Positions 8,562-16,830 of a stretch of DNA of 32,094 nt are shown here, piece after piece. The position numbers were made by a program, and so were the translations under genes. Origin of the DNA: Hyphococcus sp. Lineage in GTDB: Bacteria > Pseudomonadota > Alphaproteobacteria > Caulobacterales > Parvularculaceae. Within the stretch, counting starts at the first letter, position 1, and each line of letters begins with the position of its first letter. The notes beneath the pieces are model-generated. The model ran no database searches, was not told the origin of the DNA, and was given only the letters and a program-made list of their open reading frames with translations. The stretch spans positions 1 through 32,094 of the forward strand of contig JAJFFZ010000029.1 in the NCBI GenBank assembly GCA_021776395.1, given 5' to 3'.

Positions 8562-8580
8562 TCATATATGAGTATTACTC
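8550..8580. promoter_or_regulatory. Imperfect palindrome, probable TetR-family operator
   Basis: The 31-bp segment is an interrupted inverted repeat, centred on 8565. The left arm GAGTgATAtTCAT mirrors the right arm ATGAgTATtACTC, giving 11 complementary pairs in 13-base arms around a 5-base centre. It lies between the divergent tetR (start 8500) and atuA-like gene (start 8630) and overlaps a plausible rightward promoter. TetR dimers bind such palindromes, so this is the natural candidate site for control of both operons. Binding itself is inference. Confidence 0.6.
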
Positions 8581-8629
8581 TAAATTATCAGATTTTGCAA
8601 GCCTTGAGGATTTTCGTGAAAGACGCCTT

Positions 8630-10441
8630 ATGACAGGCAAAAACACCATCCGCATCGGCGGCGCCAGTGGTTATTGGGGTGAGAGCGCGATGGCGACGCC
8701 GCAGCTATTGGCGGGCGGCGGGCTCGATTATATCGTGTTCGACTATCTTGCAGAAATTACCATGTCGATCATGGCGCGGGCGCGCGACAAAGACCCCAAG
8801 GCGGGCTATGCGACGGATTTTGTATCTTCTGTACTCAAACCAAACCTAAGGGAGATTGCCCGCCAGGGCGTCAAGATCATTTCCAACGCCGGCGGCGTTA
8901 ACCCGACAAGCTGCGGTGCGGCGGTCCGGGCGTTGATAATAGAACAGGGCCTTGATTTAAAGGTTGCGATTATCACCGGTGATGATTTGCTCGACCGCAA
9001 AGAGGTTGTCGCCACGGCTGCGCCGCACGACCTCTATAGCGATAGCAAATTTCCCGAGCCGGAGACCATCGCCAGCATCAACGCCTATCTTGGCGCATTC
9101 CCTATCGCCAATGCGCTGGGCCGCGGCGCTGATATTATCATCACCGGACGTTGCGTCGACAGCGCGGTTACGCTTGGCGCCTGCATTCACGCATTCGGCT
9201 GGCGCGCCGATGATTGGAACGCGCTCGCCAGCGGCGCCCTCGCGGGCCATATCCTTGAATGCGGCCCGCAAGCGACCGGCGGCAACTTCACCGACTGGGA
9301 GGCGGCGGGCGATATCGCCAATATCGGTTACCCGATCGCGGAAATTTCAAGCGATGGCGCTTTCACCGTCACCAAACCGGACAATACCGGCGGCACCGTC
9401 AGTGTCGGGACAGTCTCGGAGCAACTGGTCTACGAAATCGGCGACCCGCAGGCCTATATGCTCCCCGATGTGGTTTGTGATTTTTCAGGCGTCGCCATCA
9501 CCCAGGAAAGCGACAACCGCGTTCGCGTCTCGCCCGCAAAGGGCGCGCCGGCGCCAGACACGTATAAAACCTCCCTCACCTATCACGACGGCTACCGCGC
9601 CGGCATGTTGCTCGGCTTTACCGGCGCCGAGGCAGACCGCAAAGCGTGCAAATTCGCCGACGCTGTCTTTAAGCGTAGCCGCAACACCCTTCACCATTAT
9701 AACGCCGCCGACTTTACCGAAACCAGCATTGAAGTTATCGGCGTTGAATCTCAGTATGGAGACTTTTCTAAAGTCAATAGCGCCCGCGAAGTGGTTTTAA
9801 AAATTGCCGCCAAGCATGATGACGCCATGGGCGCAGGCTTGTTGCTGAAGGAAATCGCCGGCATGGGACTGGCGACGCCGCCGGGTCTGACAGGCTTTTC
9901 GTTCGGGCGGCCCAAGCCGATGCCGGTGGTGCGTTTGTTTTCCTTCCTGACCGCAAAGCAAGACGTCACGATCACGGTCGATCTCGATGGCGAGCCAGCA
10001 AGTTTCAAGGACACGCCAGGCGTGGCTTTCAACCCGGATAAGATTGTCCGACCCAAACCGCCGGCGACGCCGTCGCGCAGCGACCTCATCGATACCGCGC
10101 TTATCAATCTTGCCTGGGCCCGCTCCGGCGACAAAGGCGACAAGGCGAATATCGGCGTTATCGCGCGCGAGGCCGCATATCTGCCTTTCATCTGGGCGGC
10201 CTTAACCGAAGAGACGATCGCCAAACGCTTTGCGCATTTCATCGAAGGCGGCGACGATGCATCAAAAGTGCAACGGTTTTTTCTGCCCGGCTCAAATGCA
10301 ATTAACTTCCTCATTGACGCCGCGCTTGGCGGCGGCGGCGTTGCCTCGCTGCGCAACGACCCGCAGGGCAAGGCCTTTGCGCAAATCCTGCTGGACCACC
10401 CGATCCCAGTACCGCACTCCATGACCAAGGCGTTTCCATGA
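8630..10441 (+). CDS. AtuA-family protein (acyclic terpene utilization, DUF1446 type)
   Basis: The product (603 residues from this start) belongs to the AtuA family, defined by the acyclic terpene utilization gene cluster of Pseudomonas; its biochemical role remains unclear. It begins IRIGGASGYWGESAM, has the family stretch ISNAGGVNPTSCG and IITGRCVDSAVTLGA, and ends in a second small domain (about 510-590) with INLAWARSGDKGDKANIGVIAR. Both domains together match the length of AtuA (about 590). I chose ATG 8630 because homology begins there; a GTG at 8552 would add 26 unconserved residues and lies inside the operator. GAAAGA at 8618-8623 is a weak ribosome site. The stop overlaps the next gene by four bases, implying coupled translation with the carboxylase beta subunit. 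Confidence 0.9.
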   Translation: MTGKNTIRIGGASGYWGESAMATPQLLAGGGLDYIVFDYLAEITMSIMARARDKDPKAGYATDFVSSVLKPNLREIARQGVKIISNAGGVNPTSCGAAVRALIIEQGLDLKVAIITGDDLLDRKEVVATAAPHDLYSDSKFPEPETIASINAYLGAFPIANALGRGADIIITGRCVDSAVTLGACIHAFGWRADDWNALASGALAGHILECGPQATGGNFTDWEAAGDIANIGYPIAEISSDGAFTVTKPDNTGGTVSVGTVSEQLVYEIGDPQAYMLPDVVCDFSGVAITQESDNRVRVSPAKGAPAPDTYKTSLTYHDGYRAGMLLGFTGAEADRKACKFADAVFKRSRNTLHHYNAADFTETSIEVIGVESQYGDFSKVNSAREVVLKIAAKHDDAMGAGLLLKEIAGMGLATPPGLTGFSFGRPKPMPVVRLFSFLTAKQDVTITVDLDGEPASFKDTPGVAFNPDKIVRPKPPATPSRSDLIDTALINLAWARSGDKGDKANIGVIAREAAYLPFIWAALTEETIAKRFAHFIEGGDDASKVQRFFLPGSNAINFLIDAALGGGGVASLRNDPQGKAFAQILLDHPIPVPHSMTKAFP

Positions 10442-12060
10442 CGGTCTTTCGCTCGAAGATAAATACGCAATCTGACGGGTTCAAACGAAACCACGCGGAC
10501 ATGACAGCGCTGGTCGGCAAATTACATGAGCTGAACGCGCGCGCGCCGGCGCGCTCCGCCAGCCGCAAGGAGCGGTTCGAAAAGCGTGGCCAATTGCTGC
10601 CCCGCGAACGGCTTGCGCGCCTTCTCGATCCCGGCATGCCGTATTTTGAGATCGGCAACATCGCCGGCTATCTGCTTGATACGGATAATGAAGAAAAATC
10701 CATCCCCGGCTCAACCATCATGTCCGGCGTCGGCTTCATCAACGGCGTGCGTTGCGCCATCGTCAATGACGACAGCGCCATCAAGGCCGGCGCGATGACG
10801 GTGGCTGGCGGTTATCGATTAAAACGCGCACAGGAAATCGCGCTGGCGCAGAACCTTCCCTTCATCCATCTGGTTGAAAGCGCCGGCGGCGATTTGATGA
10901 ATTACACCGTAGGCGGATTTTTGGAAGGCGGCACATTATTCGCCAATCTTGCGCGCCTGTCCAAGCAAGGCCTGCCGGTGATTTCCATCCTCCACGGCTC
11001 TTCAACCGCCGGCGGCGCATACATGCCGGGCCTTTCCGACTATGTGATCGCCGTTAAAGGCGGCGGCAAGGCGTTTCTGGCTGGCCCACCGCTCTTGAAG
11101 GCGGCGACAGGAGAGATCGCCTCGGAAGAAGACCTTGGCGGCGCGCAAATGCACGCAAACGTCACTGGGCTGGTTGAGTATCTTGCAGAAAACGATGGCG
11201 AGGCGGCGCTGATGGCGCGCGAGGTTATCTCGCGATTGCAATGGAACACCCGCTGCCCGACGCTGCCGCAAACATCCTTTCGCGAGCCGGAATATGATCC
11301 GGACGAAATCCTCGGCATCGTTCCGGTAGACTACAAACGGCCCTATGATATGCGCGAGGTCGCCGCGCGCATTGTTGACGGCTCGGACTTTAGCGACTTC
11401 AAACCTGGCTATGGCGTCTCTACGGTGTGCCTGCAGGCGGAAGTCCACGGTCTCGCCTGCGGGTTGATCGGCAATAACGGCCCGATTGACCCCGACGGCG
11501 CGACGAAAGCTGCACAATTCATGCAGCTCTGCGACCAGGCCGACATTCCGCTGGTGTTTCTGCAAAACACAACCGGCTATCTCGTCGGCAAGGACTATGA
11601 ACAAGGCGGCATGATTAAGCACGGATCGAAAATGATCCAGGCCGTCACCAATGTCAGTGTGCCGCGTATTACATTTATGATTGGCGCCAGTTTCGGCGCC
11701 GGCAATTATGGCATGTGCGGGCGCGGGTATAATCCCGATTTTTGCGTCACCTGGCCCAACGCCGCTACCGGCGTGATGGGCGGCGCGCAGGCCGCGCAGG
11801 TGATGAGCATTGTCGCGGAGGGCGCGGCCGCAAAAACCGGCGCGGAAGTGAACCGCGAGCAGCTGGCGATGCAGGAAAAAATGCTGGCGCATATGTTCGA
11901 CCGGCAGTCGGGCGCCTTCTATACCTCCGGTCATTGTCTCGACGACGGCATGATCGACCCGCGCGAGACCCGTCAGACGCTTGGCTTTTTACTCGCGACA
12001 GCGTGGGAAGCGCGCCATCGCGACGTCAAACCCAATAGCTTCGGCATTGCGCGGATGTAA
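10438..12060 (+). CDS. Acyl-CoA carboxylase, carboxyltransferase (beta) subunit
   Basis: This 540-residue subunit transfers carboxyl from carboxybiotin to an acyl-CoA. It has the crotonase-like halves of the family: SILHGSSTAGGAYMPGLSDY and FLAGPPLLKAATGE in the N-terminal half (acyl-CoA side), and FLQNTTGYLVG, IGASFGAGNYGMCGR and WPNAATGVMGGAQAA in the C-terminal half (biotin side). The relatives are methylcrotonyl-CoA (LiuB) and geranyl-CoA (AtuC) carboxylase. Pairing with an AtuA-family gene favours a geranyl-CoA-like substrate, but the sequence alone does not decide, and a leucine-pathway or other branched substrate is possible. Its ATG overlaps the upstream stop (ATGA), and the alpha subunit gene follows after 10 bases, so the two subunits should be made together as an alpha6beta6-type holoenzyme. 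Confidence 0.93.
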   Translation: MTVFRSKINTQSDGFKRNHADMTALVGKLHELNARAPARSASRKERFEKRGQLLPRERLARLLDPGMPYFEIGNIAGYLLDTDNEEKSIPGSTIMSGVGFINGVRCAIVNDDSAIKAGAMTVAGGYRLKRAQEIALAQNLPFIHLVESAGGDLMNYTVGGFLEGGTLFANLARLSKQGLPVISILHGSSTAGGAYMPGLSDYVIAVKGGGKAFLAGPPLLKAATGEIASEEDLGGAQMHANVTGLVEYLAENDGEAALMAREVISRLQWNTRCPTLPQTSFREPEYDPDEILGIVPVDYKRPYDMREVAARIVDGSDFSDFKPGYGVSTVCLQAEVHGLACGLIGNNGPIDPDGATKAAQFMQLCDQADIPLVFLQNTTGYLVGKDYEQGGMIKHGSKMIQAVTNVSVPRITFMIGASFGAGNYGMCGRGYNPDFCVTWPNAATGVMGGAQAAQVMSIVAEGAAAKTGAEVNREQLAMQEKMLAHMFDRQSGAFYTSGHCLDDGMIDPRETRQTLGFLLATAWEARHRDVKPNSFGIARM

Positions 12061-12070
12061 AGGTATAACA

Positions 12071-14071
12071 ATGACGCCAACGCCTTTCTCAAGCCTCCTG
12101 ATCGCCAATCGCGGCGAGATTGCCTGCCGCATCATGCGCAGTGCGCGCGAAATGGGCTTGCGCACCATCGCGGTCTATTCTGACGCCGACGCCGATGCGC
12201 CGCATGTGCAAATGGCTGACACCGCCTGCCGGCTCGGCCCGGCGCCGGCGGCAAAGTCCTATCTCAACATCGAGCGCATCATCGATGCTGCCCGCGATAC
12301 GGGCGCAGAAGCTATTCATCCCGGCTACGGATTTTTATCGGAGAATGCGCGCTTCGCCACGGCTTGCGCCGAGGCCGGGATCGTGTTTATCGGCCCGGCG
12401 CCGGACGCCATCGCGCTGATGGGCGACAAGGCCAAAGCCAAGCAGCGCATGATCGCCGCCGGCGTTGCTTGCGTGCCCGGTTATCATGGTACGGATCAAT
12501 CAGACAAAGCGCTCATTCGCATGGCGGGTGAAATTGGCTTTCCGTTGATGGTCAAAGCTGCTAGCGGCGGCGGCGGGCGCGGCATGCGTCTGGTCGAGCG
12601 CGAGCGCGACCTCGCCGGCGCGGTAAAATCCGCCCGCAGCGAGGCGGAAAATGCATTTGGCGCCGGCGACTTAATCCTTGAGCGGGCAATCCTTCGTCCG
12701 CGCCATGTTGAAATTCAGATTTTCGCCGATCGCCATGGCCATGTCATCCATCTTGGCGAGCGCGACTGCTCGGTGCAGCGCCGGCACCAAAAAGTGCTGG
12801 AAGAGGCGCCCTGCCCGGTGATGACGTCGGCGTTGCGCCAGAAAATGGGCGCCGCCGCCGTGAAAGCTGCACGCGACATCAACTATCTTGGCGCCGGCAC
12901 GGTTGAGTTTCTGCTGGATAGCGACGGTGCGTTTTATTTTCTGGAGATGAACACGCGCCTGCAGGTGGAGCATCCAGTGACGGAGATGGTGACGGGCCGC
13001 GATCTCGTCGCGCTGCAAATCCATGTCGCGCAAGGAGAAGCGCTAGGGTTTTCGCAAGACGATGTCGTCATGAGCGGCCACGCTATTGAGGCTCGTCTTT
13101 ATGCAGAAGATGTCGGTCAGGAATTTCTGCCCGCCGCCGGACCGGTCGACCTGTGGCGTCCGGCGACTGGCGTTCGTATTGACGCCGGTATCGCTACTGG
13201 CGGCGCGGTCTCTCCCTATTACGATCCGATGATCGCGAAACTCATCGCCCATGGGCGCAGCCGCGACGAGGCGCGGCGCAAACTGATTACGGCGCTAAAG
13301 CGCACCACGCTGTTCGGCGTTGCAACCAATAAAAGCTTTCTCATCGACGCGCTTGAGCGCCCCGCTTTTGTTAAGGGCGAGGCGACAACTGCGTTTATAG
13401 CGGAGGCGTTCTCAAACGAAGACCTCGCCGCCCCGAAGCTCGGCGCCGAAGATGCCGCTTGCGCCGCTGTGCTGTTATATGACGCCGCAGCCAAGCATGC
13501 GCTGGCGCAATCAGTTTGCGTATCCTCAGTGCTGATAAACTGGTCGAGCGCGACAAAAATCACAACGCCGTATCGCTTTAACAATAGCGGCGCTACTCTG
13601 GATTTGAATGTGACGCCCGTCGGACCGATGCAGTATCATGTCGAGCATGAAGGCCGGACGATAGCTGTGGAGGCCGTCACGATTGACCGTCATGAAGCGA
13701 TCCTGTCGGTCGACGGCGCCCGGCAAGGGGTTTTATTCAACCTGCCCGACGACGCGGTCCATGCCAGAATACAAACCTCCATCGACGGCCGCGACTTCGA
13801 TTTGAAAAACCTGAACGCAATCATCGCCTCAACCACGGATAGCGCCGGCGCCGGGGCTGTTGTCGCGCCGATGCATGGCATGCTGGTCGAGATTTGCGTG
13901 GCGCCCGGGCAGAAAGTTGCGCGGGGCGAACGCTTGGCTATTCTCGAGGCGATGAAAATGCAGCATGAGTTACACGCCGAGATTGACGGCACTGTCACTG
14001 ACATTCACTTTGACGCCGGCGTGCAGATTTCAGCCAATGCGTTGATTATGGAAATCACCGCCGCAGAATAA
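12071..14071 (+). CDS. Acyl-CoA carboxylase alpha subunit (biotin carboxylase plus biotin carrier)
   Basis: The 666-residue protein carboxylates its own biotin using ATP and bicarbonate. It contains the biotin carboxylase N-terminal domain (LLIANRGEIACRIMRSARE), the ATP-grasp glycine loop KAASGGGGRGMR, the HPGYGFLSEN motif, the EMNTRLQVEHPVTEMVTG catalytic stretch, and a C-terminal biotinyl domain with AMKM, where Lys629 is the biotin site. The length is that of LiuD/AtuF-type subunits. I placed the start at ATG 12071 because homology begins there and AAAGG at 12059-12063 precedes it by 7 bases; a longer frame from 11981 would overlap the beta gene. It works with the beta subunit immediately upstream. 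Confidence 0.94.
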   Translation: MTPTPFSSLLIANRGEIACRIMRSAREMGLRTIAVYSDADADAPHVQMADTACRLGPAPAAKSYLNIERIIDAARDTGAEAIHPGYGFLSENARFATACAEAGIVFIGPAPDAIALMGDKAKAKQRMIAAGVACVPGYHGTDQSDKALIRMAGEIGFPLMVKAASGGGGRGMRLVERERDLAGAVKSARSEAENAFGAGDLILERAILRPRHVEIQIFADRHGHVIHLGERDCSVQRRHQKVLEEAPCPVMTSALRQKMGAAAVKAARDINYLGAGTVEFLLDSDGAFYFLEMNTRLQVEHPVTEMVTGRDLVALQIHVAQGEALGFSQDDVVMSGHAIEARLYAEDVGQEFLPAAGPVDLWRPATGVRIDAGIATGGAVSPYYDPMIAKLIAHGRSRDEARRKLITALKRTTLFGVATNKSFLIDALERPAFVKGEATTAFIAEAFSNEDLAAPKLGAEDAACAAVLLYDAAAKHALAQSVCVSSVLINWSSATKITTPYRFNNSGATLDLNVTPVGPMQYHVEHEGRTIAVEAVTIDRHEAILSVDGARQGVLFNLPDDAVHARIQTSIDGRDFDLKNLNAIIASTTDSAGAGAVVAPMHGMLVEICVAPGQKVARGERLAILEAMKMQHELHAEIDGTVTDIHFDAGVQISANALIMEITAAE

Positions 14072-14086
14072 AGGCCAACTCGTACG

Positions 14087-14896
14087 ATGATGAACGAGGC
14101 CCAAGACTTTGCCGACGAAAGCCGTGCGCTCGCAGAAATTCTGGAGCGCGCCGATGCGCAAACACTTAGCAAAGTCACGCTTTTCAAAGGCTGGACCATC
14201 GAAGACGTCATCGCCCACTTGCATATGTGGAACATCGCCGCCGGGCTAACGCTTGAAGGGCGTGAAAAGTTTCAAACCTTTTTTTCCGGCGTCGCCAAGC
14301 AGTTGATGACCGGAAAAACCCACCCGCAAGCGCAGCGCCTATGGCTTGATGAGACGCAAAGCGGGTTGCATGGGCGGGCGTTGCTTGAGGCCTGGCGCGA
14401 CTATTATCCAAAGCTTGCACGCGCCTATGGCGCCGCCGACCCCGATGCGCGCGTCGCCTGGGCGGGACCGGATATGACGACGCGCTCCAAAATGGTTGCC
14501 CGGCAGATGGAAACATGGGCGCATGGACAGGCAGTCTTTGACGTTCTGGGTATTGCGCGAGATGAAAAAGACCGTACCCGGAATATCTGCCATCTCGGCG
14601 TCACGACTTACAGCTGGACGTTTAAAAACCGCCAGGAGGGTGCCCCCCTGCCCAAGCCTTATGTACGGTTGACGGCGCCATCGGGCGCAATTTGGGAATG
14701 GAACGAGGCGCAAGACGATAATGCGGTGATTGGCGAGGCGGTTCACTTTGCGCAAATTGTCACGCAAACCCGCAATGTTGCGGACACGCCATTGCAAATA
14801 CATGGCGCCAACGCTGCGCGCTGGATGAAACTCGCGCAGTGTTTCGCCGGCGCACCCGAGACCCCGCCCGCCAAGGGCGCACGTTACAAAATTTAA
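14087..14896 (+). CDS. TIGR03084-like putative metal-binding protein (maleylpyruvate isomerase/DinB fold)
   Basis: The 269-residue protein resembles the TIGR03084 family, whose N-terminal domain is like mycothiol-dependent maleylpyruvate isomerase. The fold's metal ligands are visible: His44 in GWTIEDVIAHLH, then Glu142 and His146 in METWAHGQAVFD (the E-x3-H arrangement). The C-terminal part (SGAIWEWNEAQDDNAVIGEAVHFAQIVTQTRN) is the family's second domain. It starts 15 bases after the carboxylase alpha gene, so it likely belongs to the same operon; the role there is unknown, and a thiol- or acyl-CoA-related reaction is only a guess. The start may be either adjacent ATG (14087 or 14090). Its stop overlaps the stop of the convergent amidase gene. 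Confidence 0.8.
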   Translation: MMNEAQDFADESRALAEILERADAQTLSKVTLFKGWTIEDVIAHLHMWNIAAGLTLEGREKFQTFFSGVAKQLMTGKTHPQAQRLWLDETQSGLHGRALLEAWRDYYPKLARAYGAADPDARVAWAGPDMTTRSKMVARQMETWAHGQAVFDVLGIARDEKDRTRNICHLGVTTYSWTFKNRQEGAPLPKPYVRLTAPSGAIWEWNEAQDDNAVIGEAVHFAQIVTQTRNVADTPLQIHGANAARWMKLAQCFAGAPETPPAKGARYKI

Positions 14897-16632
14897 AACC
14901 CCGGCGGACGCTCACCAGCAATGCCAAGCGCTTTTTCCATCGCCGCGCCGAGCGCGACGATTCTACCTTCCTGAAACAAATCTCCCCACAGACTAATCCC
15001 GCGCGGCACGCGAAATGTCTCTGCGCCTTCCACCGGTTCACTGGTCGCCAGGGTGCGGTTTGGTTTTTGCGCAAAGCCGGCGCGCAGCGCCAGTTGCGGA
15101 TGGCCTGTCATGTTGGTTGCCAGCAAAGCCCCGCCGGCGTAATGCGGGCCGATCAGCGCATCGAAGCCTTCAAAGGCGGCGCGCATATCCTGCATCAGCT
15201 TGCGCCGCAGCCGGTCAATCTGCACATAGTCCACCGCGGAGATAAACCGCGCCGCGCGCCAGGTGTTCGGCCAGGCTTGCGGCTCCTGCCACACAAGCTC
15301 GTCATCGCGCCCGGAAAGCGTGAGGTCGGCAAAGGCCGCCGCCGATTCCACCAGTACGATTTCAATCAGCGCATCAAAGCTCAACTCCGGCCAGGCAAAT
15401 TCCTTCACCGTCACGCCGAGCCCGCGCAACGCCTCCAGCCCCGCGCGATCAGCAGCGTCGCCCTCTTCAAACCACGCCGGCACATAGCCGACCGTCATGC
15501 CGGAAACATCGACAGCGCTGTCATAGGTAAAGCCAATCCGTGCGGTGGAGGGATCGTCCGCATCGTAACCATTCATGACCGCCAACACAGCGGCGGTGTC
15601 TTCTACGCTGCGGCAGATGGCGCCGATTTTGTCGAGCGACCAGCATAGCGCCATCACCCCATGGCGTGAGACGCGCCCGAAGGTTGGGCGCAAGCCGGTA
15701 GCGCCGCAGCGCTCCGATGGCGAGATGATTGAGCCGAGGGTTTCCGTACCGACGCCAAAGCTGCACAGCCCCGCTGCTGTGGCTGATGCAGACCCGGCGG
15801 AAGAACCCGATGAGCCTTCTTTTATGTTCCATGGGTTTTTGGTGCGCGCATCAAACCATTGGTCGCCATAGGCAAGCGCGCCGCAAGAGGTCTTGCCGAG
15901 CATCACCGCGCCGGCGCGTTGCAGCTTGCGCACGATTTGCGCGTCGTGGTCAGGCGTGCGGGCTTTATAAGGCGTCGCGCCCCAGGTGGTTTTTACGCCC
16001 TTGGTGTCAACGAGGTCTTTCAACCCATAGGGAATACCCTGCAAGGCGCTGCGCACGCGCCCGGCGGCAAAATCCTTATCGGCCTTAGCCGCCTGCAAGC
16101 GCGCAATCGCCGGCGTCACGGTGATGAAGGCGCGTAGCTTCGCGTCATATTGCTCGATGCGTTTTAAGTAAATTTCCGTCAGCCTCGTGGCGCTGATGGC
16201 GCCGGCGCGCAGCCATTCGCCCTGTTCCACGACGCTGGCGAACGCGATATCGGCGTCATCATCCGGCAGCGGGTTTTCAACCTTTGACAGAACCAGGATA
16301 TTCTTCTGTGAACGAACCGATTTCCCGGGCAGCTTAGGGTCAAACAACAGCGCCGGCGCATCGGTGTTGGGCATATCCACCGCGCGCAACCGCGCCAACG
16401 CCTCAAGCTTGCCTTCAAGATCGCCCAGCATTTGCTCGCGCTCGGCCGGGGTGAAGGAAATACCCTGAAGCTTTTCCGCCTCGGCAACGGTGCGCGTGGT
16501 AATCTTGTCGCCAACCTCATCGGCAGGCGCCGGGGCCTTGGCGCTCTCGCTACAGGCGGAAAGCGCGCCCGCGCCCGCAACCATCCCCGTCAGCGCCGCG
16601 CCGCGCAAAATATCGCGCCGGTTTGTTTTCAT
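14893..16632 (-). CDS. Tat-exported lipoprotein amidase (amidase signature family)
   Basis: The enzyme (579 residues) is an amidase-signature hydrolase. The triad is visible: Lys205 in YGLKDLVDTKG, cis-Ser277 in GSSGSSAGSAS, and nucleophile Ser301 in GTETLGSII. The N-terminus is MKTNRRDILRGAALTG, a twin-arginine signal, followed by GALSAC, a lipobox, so it is probably folded in the cytoplasm, exported by Tat and lipidated at the Cys, acting in the periplasm. The start at 16632 gives this signal peptide directly; a start further upstream at 16689 would bury it. About 100 residues separate the signal from the catalytic core. The substrate is unknown. The gene stands alone, convergent with the TIGR03084-like gene and divergent from kbl. 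Confidence 0.9.
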   Translation of the reverse strand: MKTNRRDILRGAALTGMVAGAGALSACSESAKAPAPADEVGDKITTRTVAEAEKLQGISFTPAEREQMLGDLEGKLEALARLRAVDMPNTDAPALLFDPKLPGKSVRSQKNILVLSKVENPLPDDDADIAFASVVEQGEWLRAGAISATRLTEIYLKRIEQYDAKLRAFITVTPAIARLQAAKADKDFAAGRVRSALQGIPYGLKDLVDTKGVKTTWGATPYKARTPDHDAQIVRKLQRAGAVMLGKTSCGALAYGDQWFDARTKNPWNIKEGSSGSSAGSASATAAGLCSFGVGTETLGSIISPSERCGATGLRPTFGRVSRHGVMALCWSLDKIGAICRSVEDTAAVLAVMNGYDADDPSTARIGFTYDSAVDVSGMTVGYVPAWFEEGDAADRAGLEALRGLGVTVKEFAWPELSFDALIEIVLVESAAAFADLTLSGRDDELVWQEPQAWPNTWRAARFISAVDYVQIDRLRRKLMQDMRAAFEGFDALIGPHYAGGALLATNMTGHPQLALRAGFAQKPNRTLATSEPVEGAETFRVPRGISLWGDLFQEGRIVALGAAMEKALGIAGERPPGF

Positions 16633-16830
16633 GATAGCTCGCCCTTTGTTTGCCGAAACAATGACTTCTATACTATTCACTTTGAACACTGCCGGGCGGC
16701 CGTAAACATGGCAAGCTTGACGCCATATCTATTTCAAAAACTTGGCGCCGGGCGGCAATTGACCTTGGCGTTGCGCACTGCCAAACCGTCCTGACAACCG
16801 ACCCCAACTCGCCTGCCAACGGAGACGCTC

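Noticed and set aside
10530-10560. Run of alternating CG/GC palindromes near 10540
   Set aside because: It sits inside the carboxylase beta gene, and Ala/Arg codons in GC-rich DNA explain it. No dyad with a functional place was seen.
11002-11934. A 310-codon leftward open frame
   Set aside because: It is antisense to the carboxylase beta gene and has no recognisable domain.
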